Positions 34,701 to 45,101 of a DNA stretch of 64,000 nucleotides are shown piece by piece. The position numbers were made by a program, and so were the translations under genes. The notes beneath the pieces were generated by a model. The model did no database searches, was not told the DNA's origin, and saw nothing but the letters and a program-made list of their open reading frames with translations. Where the stretch lies: assembly GCA_902729315.2 (NCBI GenBank), contig LR746280.1, positions 1,794,501 to 1,858,500 of the forward strand, read 5' to 3'. Source of the stretch: Spirodela intermedia (lineage: Eukaryota; Streptophyta; Magnoliopsida; Alismatales; Araceae). Within the stretch, counting starts at the first letter, position 1, and each line of letters opens with the position of its first letter.

Positions 34701-35026
34701 TCCCAAATCAAAGACAAGAGGAAGGAAAAAGTTCTCTGGGGTACGCGATTGAAGGCCTTACCTCTCCTGAAAAGAAACACGCCCGCCATCACGATCATGA
34801 GAGCACCGACAGATGCCATAAACGCGAGGTACACGCCGACTCTGATTGGAAAACACAGCCTGTAGATCCGGGACTGACCCTTTTCCTTCCCGCCTGAGAG
34901 CGACATCCTCTGGTTCTTGCGACCATTACCTGTCGTCTGCTGAATCGGCAACCTGGTATCGTTGGGCAGATGCTGCTGCAGTGATCCATAGCTCCCTGAG
35001 CGTAGCCCCAATGAGCCCCCAGTCAT
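28719..35026 (-). CDS. DUF616 family protein, MUCI70-like (putative glycosyltransferase)
   Basis: Nine coding exons: 34762-35026, 32393-32686, 32095-32308, 31754-31863, 31469-31668, 30128-30231, 29413-29600, 29122-29321 and 28719-28925. Together they give 593 residues. The start MTGGSLGLRSGSYGSLQQ matches the plant family. One membrane segment lies at about residues 61-86, implying a Golgi type II protein. DUF616 begins near residue 255 (VHCGFSKGNRPGNGCGFDID) and continues with VCFYMFVDEETEAYIKN, FPNARYSLWIDGKLQLVVDP (Asp381), FAISRHYKRFDVFDEAEANK and NLFTCLWFNEVDRFTSRDQ. Arabidopsis MUCI70 is required for seed-mucilage pectin and related TOD1 was reported as a ceramidase, so the activity of this copy is uncertain. 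The tail after SYHRDLLESM is basic low-complexity. The 2.07-kb and 1.24-kb introns hold no gene. A 5' noncoding exon probably ends at 35421 (CAG|GTAATT). Confidence 0.92.
29741..30070. repeat. Three-copy ~110-bp tandem repeat in a MUCI70-like intron
   Basis: Units start with agagtttttattcga at 29741, 29852 and 29962, giving periods of 111 and 110 bp. Each contains gagaaaataagaaata, a gaatattatc block, aaatcactgtttaaac and catgttgaagttatttcc with small differences. The array fills most of the intron 29601-30127. Confidence 0.9.
31081..31322. repeat. Diverged two-copy ~136-bp direct repeat in a MUCI70-like intron
   Basis: ctcgcaaaagctaaaaatga at 31081 is matched by ctcacaaaagataaaaatga at 31217. 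Both are followed by ttttatttatgaaatc.gct, an atat.ggc block and ggca.tcatc. The copies lie in the 1.24-kb intron 30232-31468 and are clearly diverged. Confidence 0.7.
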
Positions 35027-36369
35027 CGTCCCTCCCAGCCAGCCAGTCCCCAACTCATCTCCCTGATCCTTCCCGGCTTCCTCCAATTCAAAGTTCTGAC
35101 GCTGCCCAATACACGGCACACAGCCTCGTAGATCTGCACTCCACTTCCAATACGAAGCAGCCAACGCTGCCTTGCACAAAAACACACAGGTCTACGCAAC
35201 TATTATCTTATAAGATAATTTCATTAATACCCCTACTATAATTATTTAAAACTAAAAAGTTATTAACTAGTTATAATTTCATATATACTTTAACATTATG
35301 TCCTTCACACCGACAATATCATTCGGGTCTGCTCACTTCTGCCCCAAGTCGAACTTTCCTAAAATTTAATAAAAATAGTTCATATTTTTTAGGACTTAAT
35401 AGTGAAGGAGGCAGAATTACCTGGTTAACTACTTTCTCGGAGTAGTAGAAGAAGAAGGGAGAGGTGCGAGTGGTTCCCTCGCCGGCGGGGAAGGGAGTAA
35501 TCGAACGGCGACAGTCTTCGTCATCCCCGCGGCCTCTCCCTGCGGTGAAGTTCCTCCCGCTCGGTCCGCTCTTTTGTAGCTCTCCGCCTGTTCGGTGAGG
35601 TGCAGGAATCGGATCGAAGAACGACAGATTCAATCGATCAACTGCGATTCGTGAAAGAATGGCGGACGCTGTTTTCAACGCACGCCAGAAAACGACGAGC
35701 CCACGGATATCCATTGGCGGAGACGGCGAATCCAGATCGAAGCGGGACCGGAATTGGTTGGAACGTTGCCGTCGTTGACGAGGAAGAACGGAAGGTGCGA
35801 TGCAGATCGGCAGGTTCATCATCGGCGGCGGCACCCTCGGATTTGGAGCGTCGTCTCGCAGATCTTCCACAGGAGCACCCCGATTTCTTTACTGAAATTG
35901 AATCAGGTACGCATCGTGGTGCTTCGAGGGATTCAGTCGATCCTCTCTGAATATGACTTGCCCTAGTCAATTGTTCTCAGCACATTTTTCGATCAATACC
36001 AGCGACATCTCTGAGAGATTCTCACCCTCCATTCAACTATTTCAAAGAAGAATCATCTGGTTTCTGCTCATCCCAGACTGCTCGAATCATCAATAGGAAA
36101 CAAGGAAAAAAAACGAAAAATTATCCCATGAGATCTCCATTTCTACTTGCAGTGTGAGCTGGTCGCTGGAAACTGGCTGAATGGCAAGATTACGCCATGA
36201 AGAGGGGGGGGGGGAAGGAGGGGGAGGACCCCATGAAAGCAATTCCCCATATGTCATCAACATGCACCGGAAGAGATGGGAACAGAGCCAATTTCTGTGC
36301 GGTTCAGGTGTTAAACTCTACAAAAAAATGATCACGCTAATTACACCAGGGAGGGGGGAGAGATCCAGA
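35027..36369. promoter_or_regulatory. MUCI70-like 5' leader/promoter and 3' flank of the Raf-like kinase
   Basis: A probable noncoding first exon of the MUCI70-like gene ends at 35421. The GC-rich stretch 35440-35900 is its likely leader and promoter, although it keeps long open frames in several phases. From about 36000 the sequence is 3' flank of the kinase gene, with a homopurine patch at 36197-36222. No further gene is supported. Confidence 0.45.
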
Positions 36370-39232
36370 TCACAAAAATTTGGGCTGCGGCGGCCCAGCT
36401 CCACCGTAGGTCAAGGGTTTGAGCTTCTGGATCCAGTGAAGCAGTCGCTTCTTGTGTTCTTGGCAGGTGATATCTTGAACGAGGTTCAGAGTCCCATCTT
36501 GGCCGATGGCCGATTCGAACTGCTCCAGGACCTTCACAATCTGCCAGAAATCGGGCCTCTTCTCGGGGAGCAAGGACCAGCATTGCTCTATCAGGGCTCG
36601 CAGTGGCGGCGGGCAGCTGTCGGGGATGGTGGGCCTTATGTTCTGCAGAAAGTCAACTCTTCTTTATCAGAGAATGCCCTCAGATTGTTTCGTAGAAGAA
36701 AATTTGCATTGGTTTCTATCAGTAGTAAACCCACAAGAATAATAAATACTTCAGGAAACGTTGTAAGAATCTTCCCAAGGCAAAATCCAAATGGGTTTCT
36801 ATAAATAAACCTGAAGAGTTATAAAAACGATATGTTGGAGATGCTCTGAATTTTCCCAGAAGAAAATTGCAAATGGGTTTCTATTATAAACGATAAAATT
36901 CGAATTTTTCTCCGTAAAATGCTCTAAATTTTCCTCAGAGGAACTATAAATGGGTTTCCAAAAATAAACCACAAGAACGTTGCACAGAGTAAAGAACTAT
37001 GATTATCACAACTAGAATCTAGAAAACTGCAGGCACCGCTTCTAGGGGACCCACCCACCCACCTTGTCGACGACCGCAAAAGCTGCCTGGACAGGTGTCA
37101 TCTCCTCATACGGGATCTTCCCCGTCAGCATTTCCCAAAGGAGCAGCCCGAAGCTGTACACATCAACCTTGTGGCCGTAGGGCTTGTGCTTGATCATCTC
37201 AGGGGCCATCCACCGATAGGTCCCTGGGTCTTCAGCCAACACCTCGCAGTACGCCTCCTCACAGGCTATTCCAAAATCAGCAATCTTCACGCATGAATCT
37301 TCGTCAAAGAGGATATTCTCGGGCTTTAGGTCGCGGTGGATGACCCCCTGTGAGTGGACATACTCCATCCCTCGTGAAATATCAAGGGCAATCGCGATTG
37401 TTTTTTTCAGAGGGAGGGACTCGTTCTTGAGCTTGTGTAGGATTGCTCTTAGGGAGCCTCCGGAGAGGTATTCGGTGATGATACAGAAAACTGGCGGCGT
37501 CCTGCACGCTGCTACTAACTGCACCAGAAAGATGATAGCTATCAGTTGGCGGGGCAATAATCCATCTGGGTTCTCATCCTGATAGCCTAAGCAGAAACCG
37601 CTGCCAACATCTTCTCGGTGTTTGGCAGCGATTCCAAAAGAATCTCCAGCACAACATTTAGTAAGTAGCAATTCGAAAAATATATATATATATAATTTTT
37701 GGAAGAAATTTCAAGAAAATCCATAGTATTTGAGAACAATTCAAATGATAATTTCACCATTTGGAAGAAATTCGAAAAAAAAATCCCTATATTTGATAGA
37801 CAGGTCTCGGGGAAAAAAAAAAGACATTCGGTAGTGCTAAATCTAGATGTCGGATACAAACCCGTGCCAGAGATTGCAGATGTGAGGGAAAATAGAAAAT
37901 GAACGAACAAAACAGAACGGTCGGCTCCATCAATGAAAGCAGTTCTGTCTTACAGCAGATTCGAGAGAATTCAAGTAGTCTAAATTATAATTAATTGGGT
38001 ACTAAATATACACATGGAGTCAAAAAATTCAATCAATAAGTAGCAACACTAAACTCACTATACTTAACAAGGAACAAGAAGAAATGGGATTTCTAAGGAT
38101 TTCGGGAAAAAATGATACACAAATTATGGAATATTTAAAACTGTATTCCCAGATGTAAAAGAATAACTAAAAAAACCCATGTGGGTGACGAACATATTTC
38201 ATGAAAAAGATTATTAACATATATCGACCACAACCTCAAGGTTAGGAAAAGAAGATAATCAAATAATTTTAAAATATATAGATCTAAGCAAAGCACCAAC
38301 TGTTGTCAGGAAAATACCTTGATCACATTCCGATGGTTGAGATGAGATAAATGAGTCACTTCTCTAGTGAACTGCTTCTCTAATCGGGCAGCCAAATTGG
38401 CATTTTCGTCATCATCAGGTTGCGTTATAACCTTCACCGCAACAGGTAGATTCTTGTAGATACCATGGTACACCTTGCTGTGTGCTCCACAGGCAAACTT
38501 AAGGCCAAGATACAGCTGGGAAAGGTCGCCCTTCCACTCCTCCATGGTCTCCATGGCAGTCACCCGACCCCCTCCATGGTCAAAGTACCTTGCCCATGCG
38601 GTCTCCTTCTGACTCTTTTCCTTGTTAATTCTCTTCGTTGAAGATAGGCGCTGGGCGAGGCCAATATGCGGAGGTGATGGGGAGTTGGAAAACCGGTGCC
38701 CGGCAGCAGGGGTCTCTCTGGAGAACAATTTACCGATAAATCCCTTCTCGTAGTCTTTCCTCCTTGGCAGTGGGGTGGAGAACCTCTTAGTCTCAGACCT
38801 TGCTTCTTTGAATGCATCGGAGAGTACTGTAGCTGGGAGAGGGGATATAGATCGCTCCTCATTTGCTCTCCTCTCCTTTCTACCAGCGAACGAACTGGAT
38901 TTCCGAGGATCAGGATGACTGGGCCTCTGTGAAGACTTGGAGACGGGTTTGGCAACATCAGAGGTTGTAGATTCCAGCTTCATTCTCTCATTGGAGTTCG
39001 GATTTACGGATGAAGCAAGGATACTCGGCCGGGTGGTACCAGAAACAGTTGACTCAGGTCTACTCGCAGTTGCCGAATGGTTTCGTGAAGCTATCTCTGG
39101 TCCCGGAAGGGGGTTCTGCCAATGAGGACGGATCAAGACTGGAATAGAAGGCAACTTGGAAGAATCTAGACGGACGCAGACTGTATGTGAGAACTTTGTC
39201 CGCCTCACCCAAGAACTGCATTCTTCTTCCAT
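36370..39232 (-). CDS. Raf-like MAPKKK/serine-threonine protein kinase (group C, HT1-like)
   Basis: The coding sequence is complement(join(36370..36642, 37063..37518, 38318..39232)), 547 residues. The N-terminus EECSSWVRRTKFSHTVCVRL is a signature of a plant Raf-like subgroup, followed by about 200 residues of Ser/Arg/Pro-rich linker. The kinase domain starts near residue 235: glycine-rich loop FACGAHSKVYHG, ATP Lys267 in VAVKVI, catalytic loop HRDLKPEN (366-373), DFG (386-388), APE (410-412) and YSFGLLLWEMLTGKIPYEEM. All catalytic residues are present, so an active cytosolic kinase is predicted. The C-terminal tail ends in GGAGPPQPKFL. Relatives such as HT1 act in CO2 and stress signalling, but the role of this one is unknown. 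An AG|GTTGTGAAG acceptor just before the ATG (39241/39242) indicates a 5' untranslated intron. The intron 36643-37062 holds a degenerate tandem repeat. Confidence 0.93.
36690..36980. repeat. Degenerate ~80-bp tandem repeat in kinase intron 2
   Basis: The phrase aaatgggtttctataaataaacc recurs in degraded form near 36697, 36788, 36870 and 36947. The copies are separated by tgctctgaattttccc-like spacers, so a unit of roughly 80 bp has been repeated about four times. Confidence 0.65.
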
Positions 39233-41565
39233 CTTCACAACCTGAATCGAATTCAATCCACCTGTGATGCGCGCGATTGAGCGCTGGCCTTTATCTGCTT
39301 TGTTCTTCTCCTCCCTCATACAATCTTACAGGATCATGGCCCAAGGTTCACATCCAACCATATCCATTATGACGAGTAGAAGGATCTCACCCTCCCTTGA
39401 TTTCATCATTGCCTCAATGAAGAATTATTTTGGAGAGAAGATGATCTTCACCAAATATGATTCAACGGACCTTGCACGATTTCTGAAAAGCAATCAGGCA
39501 GGCATTCGTAAAATACATGAGAAATCATGGCAAAAACAGCGCAGGATATTATTAGAAGAGATCTGAAGGCAGAAAATCCGCCTCATGAGCAAATCACAGG
39601 TCATCGAATTCCGCAAGAAAAATTCAAAAAACCTCATAGTAATATAACGACGCAAAACCGGAGAATCAGTTTTGTATCTGCGCAATACCGACATGGCTTC
39701 ATCAAGGAGGGAAATCAGTTTCGTATCGCCGTGGACGATCCTACCTTCTTTATCCACGCAACCGGAGAATTGGCGATCGTACGGACTTTGATTCCGTGAT
39801 CACAGAACCACCTTCAGGGCCATAAACAATATCATCACGATCCCAACTCCGTCGTTGCCCCCACCGTCTTTGCCGCCGAGGCAGAGGGCCGAACCAGGGT
39901 AAGGATCTCTCTCACTTCGTTCGGAGTTTGAAAGGCGTAGCAACTCCTCGAGGGCCAAGACGAAACGAGAAGCCCAGACGACGCCCTCTTTCTCTTCCTC
40001 CTCCTCCTCCTCCTCCTCCTCCCTGTACGCGTCTGCCGTATCGTCGTCCTCTGTGAAGGATTGTAGGGGAAAGAACCGTGGAAACCTGCGTACGCCTCTC
40101 TCTCTCTCTCTCTCTCTGGGGTTGAGAGAGAAAGAGGAGAGAGAGGAGACGCTGATGCGACTATTGGTTAACAGAATATAAAATTTTCAAAATAGAGCCT
40201 TACGAAACTCACAATATTTTAAAAGCCTTCAATATTTTAAGTTTGTCAGTTTCATGAACTGCGGCGTAAAAAGGGCTTTTATGCGAGGTTCAGAAGAGTA
40301 ATTCCACAACTGACAGAGTTTTAAGGTTTACTTTAGATAAAGAAAATTCCGATCGCGTCAGCGACGACTTTAACGTCGCCTTCTGGCCCGGCTTCTAGAT
40401 CAAACAGACGGTGGGTGATGCGTGTAGACAAAAAGGGTCCCACCAACCATCGGGCGAGCATGGGATCGTGGGGATGAAAATGGCGGGCCCCACCTCAGAA
40501 AACTAGGCGTGAGAATCTCCTCCTGTACGTCCCATTAACGCTGACCAATTGTGCGCTGACACGTGCCATTCGAAACGCTCACGACCAATTCTGCGGGATA
40601 TCACGTGCAAAACACACGTGTAGAATACCGTCATTCTGTGGAGCTAACGTAGACGGTTCTACCTATCCCGAGAAGCCCTCAGCAACCCTCTCTCTCTCTC
40701 TCTCTCTCTCTCTAAAAAAAGGCACCCCTTTCTATTTTTGTCGTAATTCCCTGGGGAGGAGATCATATGCATTTGATTCTATATATAGAAATGTTATTTT
40801 TATAGGGTATCATTTGATACGTGCCCATTTTCATGTGGGCGTTGTGTAATTTTTCTTCAACCTGGGGATATCCGTGTATTACCACCTAAAACAAAATAAA
40901 TTTGTTTGTCTTATTCCGGAAAATAAATTATTTCCCGAGAGTTTTCATCAAGTTACAGTTTTTAGGTCGTTGGGCCAATAATATTTATTTAAAGAGTTAT
41001 TATTTTAAAATTTGTATACCTTTTTTTATCATTTTAGTCAGGTTCTCTTCAACTATTTCTCCTTCGCTTCGTGGGGATCCGGATCATTTAATGCCACGTG
41101 GTTCGTGGGCCCCACATGGCAAAAATCTAAAGGAACATTCCTAAACTTCAACGCCCCCACCTTGTCGCATCTGTTGAACGGTCTTAGTGCCGAGGTCAGC
41201 GTCAGGAAAAGAATGGGCCCATTATTAATGTGGCCCAATACGTTAAGTCGTATTCAAATTCGTCGCTAAACGCCACAAAGCTCGGTCGACATCAGGAAAG
41301 ATGGGCCGTCCTCATTGCTTGCTGACGTCTAATCTGTCGTTTTTTTGGGCCGTAGCTTCACATTGGGCTTCCGCCACATCCACCACAGCCCCAATGGGCA
41401 GATGGCCCACAGAAAGAAAACGACGTACACCCGGCCCGGTAAACAACAAACATTCACCAAGAATCTCTCTCTCCCCCCCCCCAAATAGGCTTGAATGGCC
41501 CATTAATCAGCACACGTTGCTTGTGTTAACAGGCCTCCCCGGGCCAGGCCCATTAACAATCAACA
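39233..41565. promoter_or_regulatory. Raf-like kinase leader/promoter and 3' flank of dihydroorotase
   Basis: The kinase 5' untranslated intron and leader occupy the right part of 39241-40140, including a (CTC)n-like stretch at 39994-40021 and (CT)n at 40096-40118. A second (CT)n lies at 40687-40713. From 41070 there are many GGGCC/GGCCC motifs. AT-rich sequence at 40740-41040 shows nothing recognisable, and no gene is supported. Confidence 0.45.
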
Positions 41566-44500
41566 TCAAGAGAAGAGAGGGAGCCAATCGAGGGTATGGC
41601 CAGCGGACATGGGGATGATCTCTCCGGAGGGGAAGGAGTAGGATTTCGGCACCTTCCATGGGGACCTCTTGAGGGTGATCGTCGAGGAGTTCCGAGGAAG
41701 CCCATAGAAATCCGGCCCATTAAAGCTCGCGAATGCCTCCAGCTTGTCCAGCGCTCCCGCCTGAGTTAGTTTCCACAAGAGAGATTAATTAGCAGAGGGG
41801 TGGGTCTCGATGGCCTTACTAGGCCCGAAAGCCCGGACATGGCCCAATTCAGTTATGGACTTTTTTAACTAGTAGGGCCACGAAGCACAGCCCAAAGGGG
41901 GTTTCACTAGAGTATCAGAGAGAGAGAGAGAGAGTCTTCCCCTCAACTGGAGGGATGAAGGGACTGAATAGATCACCTGCTCAAAAACCTTGGCATAAAG
42001 GGATAATGCGACTGGAGCGTTATATATTCCGGCACATCCGCATGAAGATTCCTTCCTCCCTCTCTCATGAGGGGCGCTGTCAGTCCCAAGGAAGAACTGC
42101 TTGCTGCCACTTGTCACAGCTGAGACAATGGCTGCCCCTACAAGGGAAAAAATATTCAGAGCAACCCAAGGCCAATTCTGTCTGTATCATGAGCAAAGAG
42201 CTGATCTTACAACAAAAAAAAGGTAAAATTTAATAAAATATTATATTATATAAAACTAATTGTGATTCTTCTCCAACCGGAACCATTTAATGATGGGATA
42301 ATTAGAAACAATAGTAATTTCTGAAAATAATCAATTGGGCATCGCAGGAAAAAAATAAATGAGAAATATGTTTCTACTTTGACATAATACCATGGTAAGA
42401 ACTAGGAACATTCTTCATTCATCAGAAACAGATTGCGGTAATTCTTTTTCAAACGCTAATCTGAAAAAAAAAAAGAGAAAAAAGAAGACAACTTGAACAT
42501 ACTATGCTCTTCTCGTTTCAGTACAGGAAGGCAGTAGTGATGAGGCCGCAGTCCACCCTGAAACAGCGAGTTTCTATTCAGAAGAAGATGCTGTGGCGTC
42601 ACTGTGGCAGCAACATTGCCTAGTGCAAGCATCCAGAGCGTTAGGGGGTTAAGATCATCAAGAACAGGGTGGCAGTTATGGAGAAGCCGACAGAGCTGCG
42701 GGTCCAACGCGTACTTCCACTGCATGACTGGATGAACTTCACGGCGTCCATGGTGGTGATATGCTCCATCACGACCTTCAGCTCTGGAAGCTTCTCGATC
42801 AATGGCCTCAATATAGTGTCGATAAAGATCCTCTCTCGGTCAAAGATGTCAACTTCTGGGTCTGTGACCTCCCCATGCACCTGCCAAAGCAAGAAGGTTC
42901 CTAACATTTCCATGTGAGAAGAAAACAAGTGAGAGAAGCCGGAGAAGGAAGTGGGAAAATGCGCCTAAACATAATTTCCCCCCACTAATCTATAATGCCA
43001 AAAAAAATAAAAAATTGAACCAAATATAATAACTAAGATTTTCAGTCATAAAAATGGCCAACATGAGTTCAACAAGAAGCATAAAGATCAGATGGGGGCT
43101 ACTTACCAGTAATGGCATATTCTGTTCTATCATTTCCTCGAGAACAGGTAGACACTTCCCAAATATGTCCGTCACACCATCTTGTGAATTTGTCGTTGCT
43201 CCTGCAGGATATAACTTCACGGCGTAGATAACTCCACTCTTTCCTGGAAAATGACGATAGCGTCCTCAGAAAATCTGAAGTGCACAGTTTTAACCAGAAA
43301 ATTATCATAATGTGCACGAGGTATGATCAGTGAATTTAGGATAAAATCAAATCAGTAGAAAAAAAAATTATGATACAATGATGGACTGGAGTGACCCACA
43401 AGAACGAAGATCATTTTCGAAATTATAGTTGCAAAAGACGCATAATCTTGTGTCAATGGACAAATATTCACCTCGAACAATACTTTTGACGAGGTTTCTA
43501 AGGTGGCCAACATTAAATCGCATTTCTCGAAGAAATCACTTCTATCAAAGCATTAATAATATATATATATATATGTAGAACTTTATGAGGTTTTAATTTC
43601 GTCCTAGCTAAAGAATCAGCCATCTACAAGATCTGCGTGGTCTTCTGCAGTCTTCCCTAGGATCATCAAGGACCGAAGGCCCAAATCAGGGTCTCCATTA
43701 TGTTAGCATAAAAGATTAAATTTCCTTCATACGAAGGATATCAGAAAGATCTTTGGGGTCTAGCCTGCCTTTAGCACCTACATATTGACTTAGAACTTGT
43801 CCTCTGGATCAATTGGTCAGATCCATGAGAAGCCAATCTAAACATCCCTGTTACCTGGGATCAGCCCAGTGTTGATGGAGTTACACTCTCCTTGTTCTGA
43901 TTCAGTCTACCTCCCTCCCCCTGCCTTTGGAGTTTTGTAATGGTAATTACTCAGTTGATCTCACTTCTCCGAGCCTCATCCTTACATCGCTTCTTTGCTT
44001 CGTGCATAATCATGGTTCTCTTGATGAATTATGCAAAATTTGAAAGTGCAAGGTCTCTTTGCATTTTATACTCCAGTTCCATCACTATAAATGTTGGAGT
44101 CGGCTGTCCGTTTGTACTTTAGCCAAGGCTTCAAGGTTCACCATCGGAATCAGCTGGCGTTGCTGGGGTGGATCGGGCAGTCTCACTGATATGGTTCTTC
44201 TCTTGTCTGCCCAAGGGTGTTCAGGACTTTCAGGTTGAGCGGGGAACGGAGAGGGTTGGAAAGATGAGGTAGATACAGGGCAAACTTGATAAAAGTGAAT
44301 AGAACAGAAATAAATAAATAAAACCTTTTTCTAACAGACTAAATAGCCAGCGAGAAATTTGTGCAAGAAAATTTTAGCGACCAGAATGGGTGAATTACAA
44401 AAACATCAGTGATTTACAAGCCAGCACAAAAGAAATCAAGAAAATAACAAACTTAAATTCAATCAAGACATGTTGAAATGGCTACTGATAAAAAAAAGTA

Positions 44501-45101
44501 AAATTTTGGGCACTAATCATTAGTGCAGCCAAAACATCAGAACTGAAGCAAACTAACCAACAAAATAGAACACATTCTTGCTTAAAAAACCAAATATTTT
44601 TTTTACAAGTGGCACTCACGGGCAAGTTTGATCTCCTCTGGGCTTGTATTATCTGTCAGGTACAAGGTCATTAATGGGTTAAAATTACTATCGGATGGCA
44701 GCACGTTTAGAATAGATTCTCGATAAACTACAGCTGAAGCAGTAGTTGTCACAGGAGGTTTCAGGTTTGGCATAACTATGGCCCTTCCGAAAATACCAGC
44801 ACTGCAAAAAAGAAATGACCTGAGTTAGGAAAATTACCCCAGAACAAAAAGTTATGCCAGGACATTTTTTATGACAAAGTTGTACCACGACTAACTAGAT
44901 CGCAAATTAATATGTTTAGGATAATCCCCCTTCCTTTAAAAGGACAGCCGCTGAGATAGCCTCTGCTCAGCCCGCTGGGACCCCACTCCCTACCTTCAAA
45001 AGGCAAGGAGATGCTTACCTATGCGGAACAACTGCTTCAAGAAGGTCACCATCCCGAAGATGGACATGCCAATCATCAGGACGAGTTATCGTCAGTTCCA
45101 T
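41566..45101 (-). CDS. PYR4: Dihydroorotase (PYR4/PyrC)
   Basis: Seven exons: 45019-45101, 44620-44801, 43107-43243, 42715-42880, 42503-42619, 41977-42137 and 41566-41760. Together they give 346 residues. The enzyme cyclises N-carbamoyl-aspartate to dihydroorotate in de novo pyrimidine synthesis. All metal and catalytic residues are visible at positions matching the bacterial class II enzyme: His12 and His14 in DDWHVHLRD, carbamylated Lys98 in [13 protein letters not shown], His136 in LLVHGEVTD, His174 in VMEHITT and Asp248 in FLGTDSAPH. The ATG at 45101 begins [12 protein letters not shown], as inside the rice protein. The exon continues open for 20 codons upstream to an acceptor at 45161 ([20 protein letters not shown]), which may be the end of an organellar transit peptide whose ATG lies in an unidentified upstream exon. 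Introns reach 1,376 bp. Confidence 0.95.

Noticed and set aside
35319-35970. Overlapping open frames of about 110-180 codons on both strands
   Set aside because: GC-rich leader and promoter of the MUCI70-like gene; a donor at 35421 and lack of any recognisable domain favour a noncoding first exon.
39233-39319. Upstream in-frame start (MREEKNKADKGQRS...) for the Raf-like kinase
   Set aside because: A splice acceptor (GAATTCAG) sits between it and the family-typical start MEEECSSWVRRTKFSHTVC, so this stretch is probably intronic.
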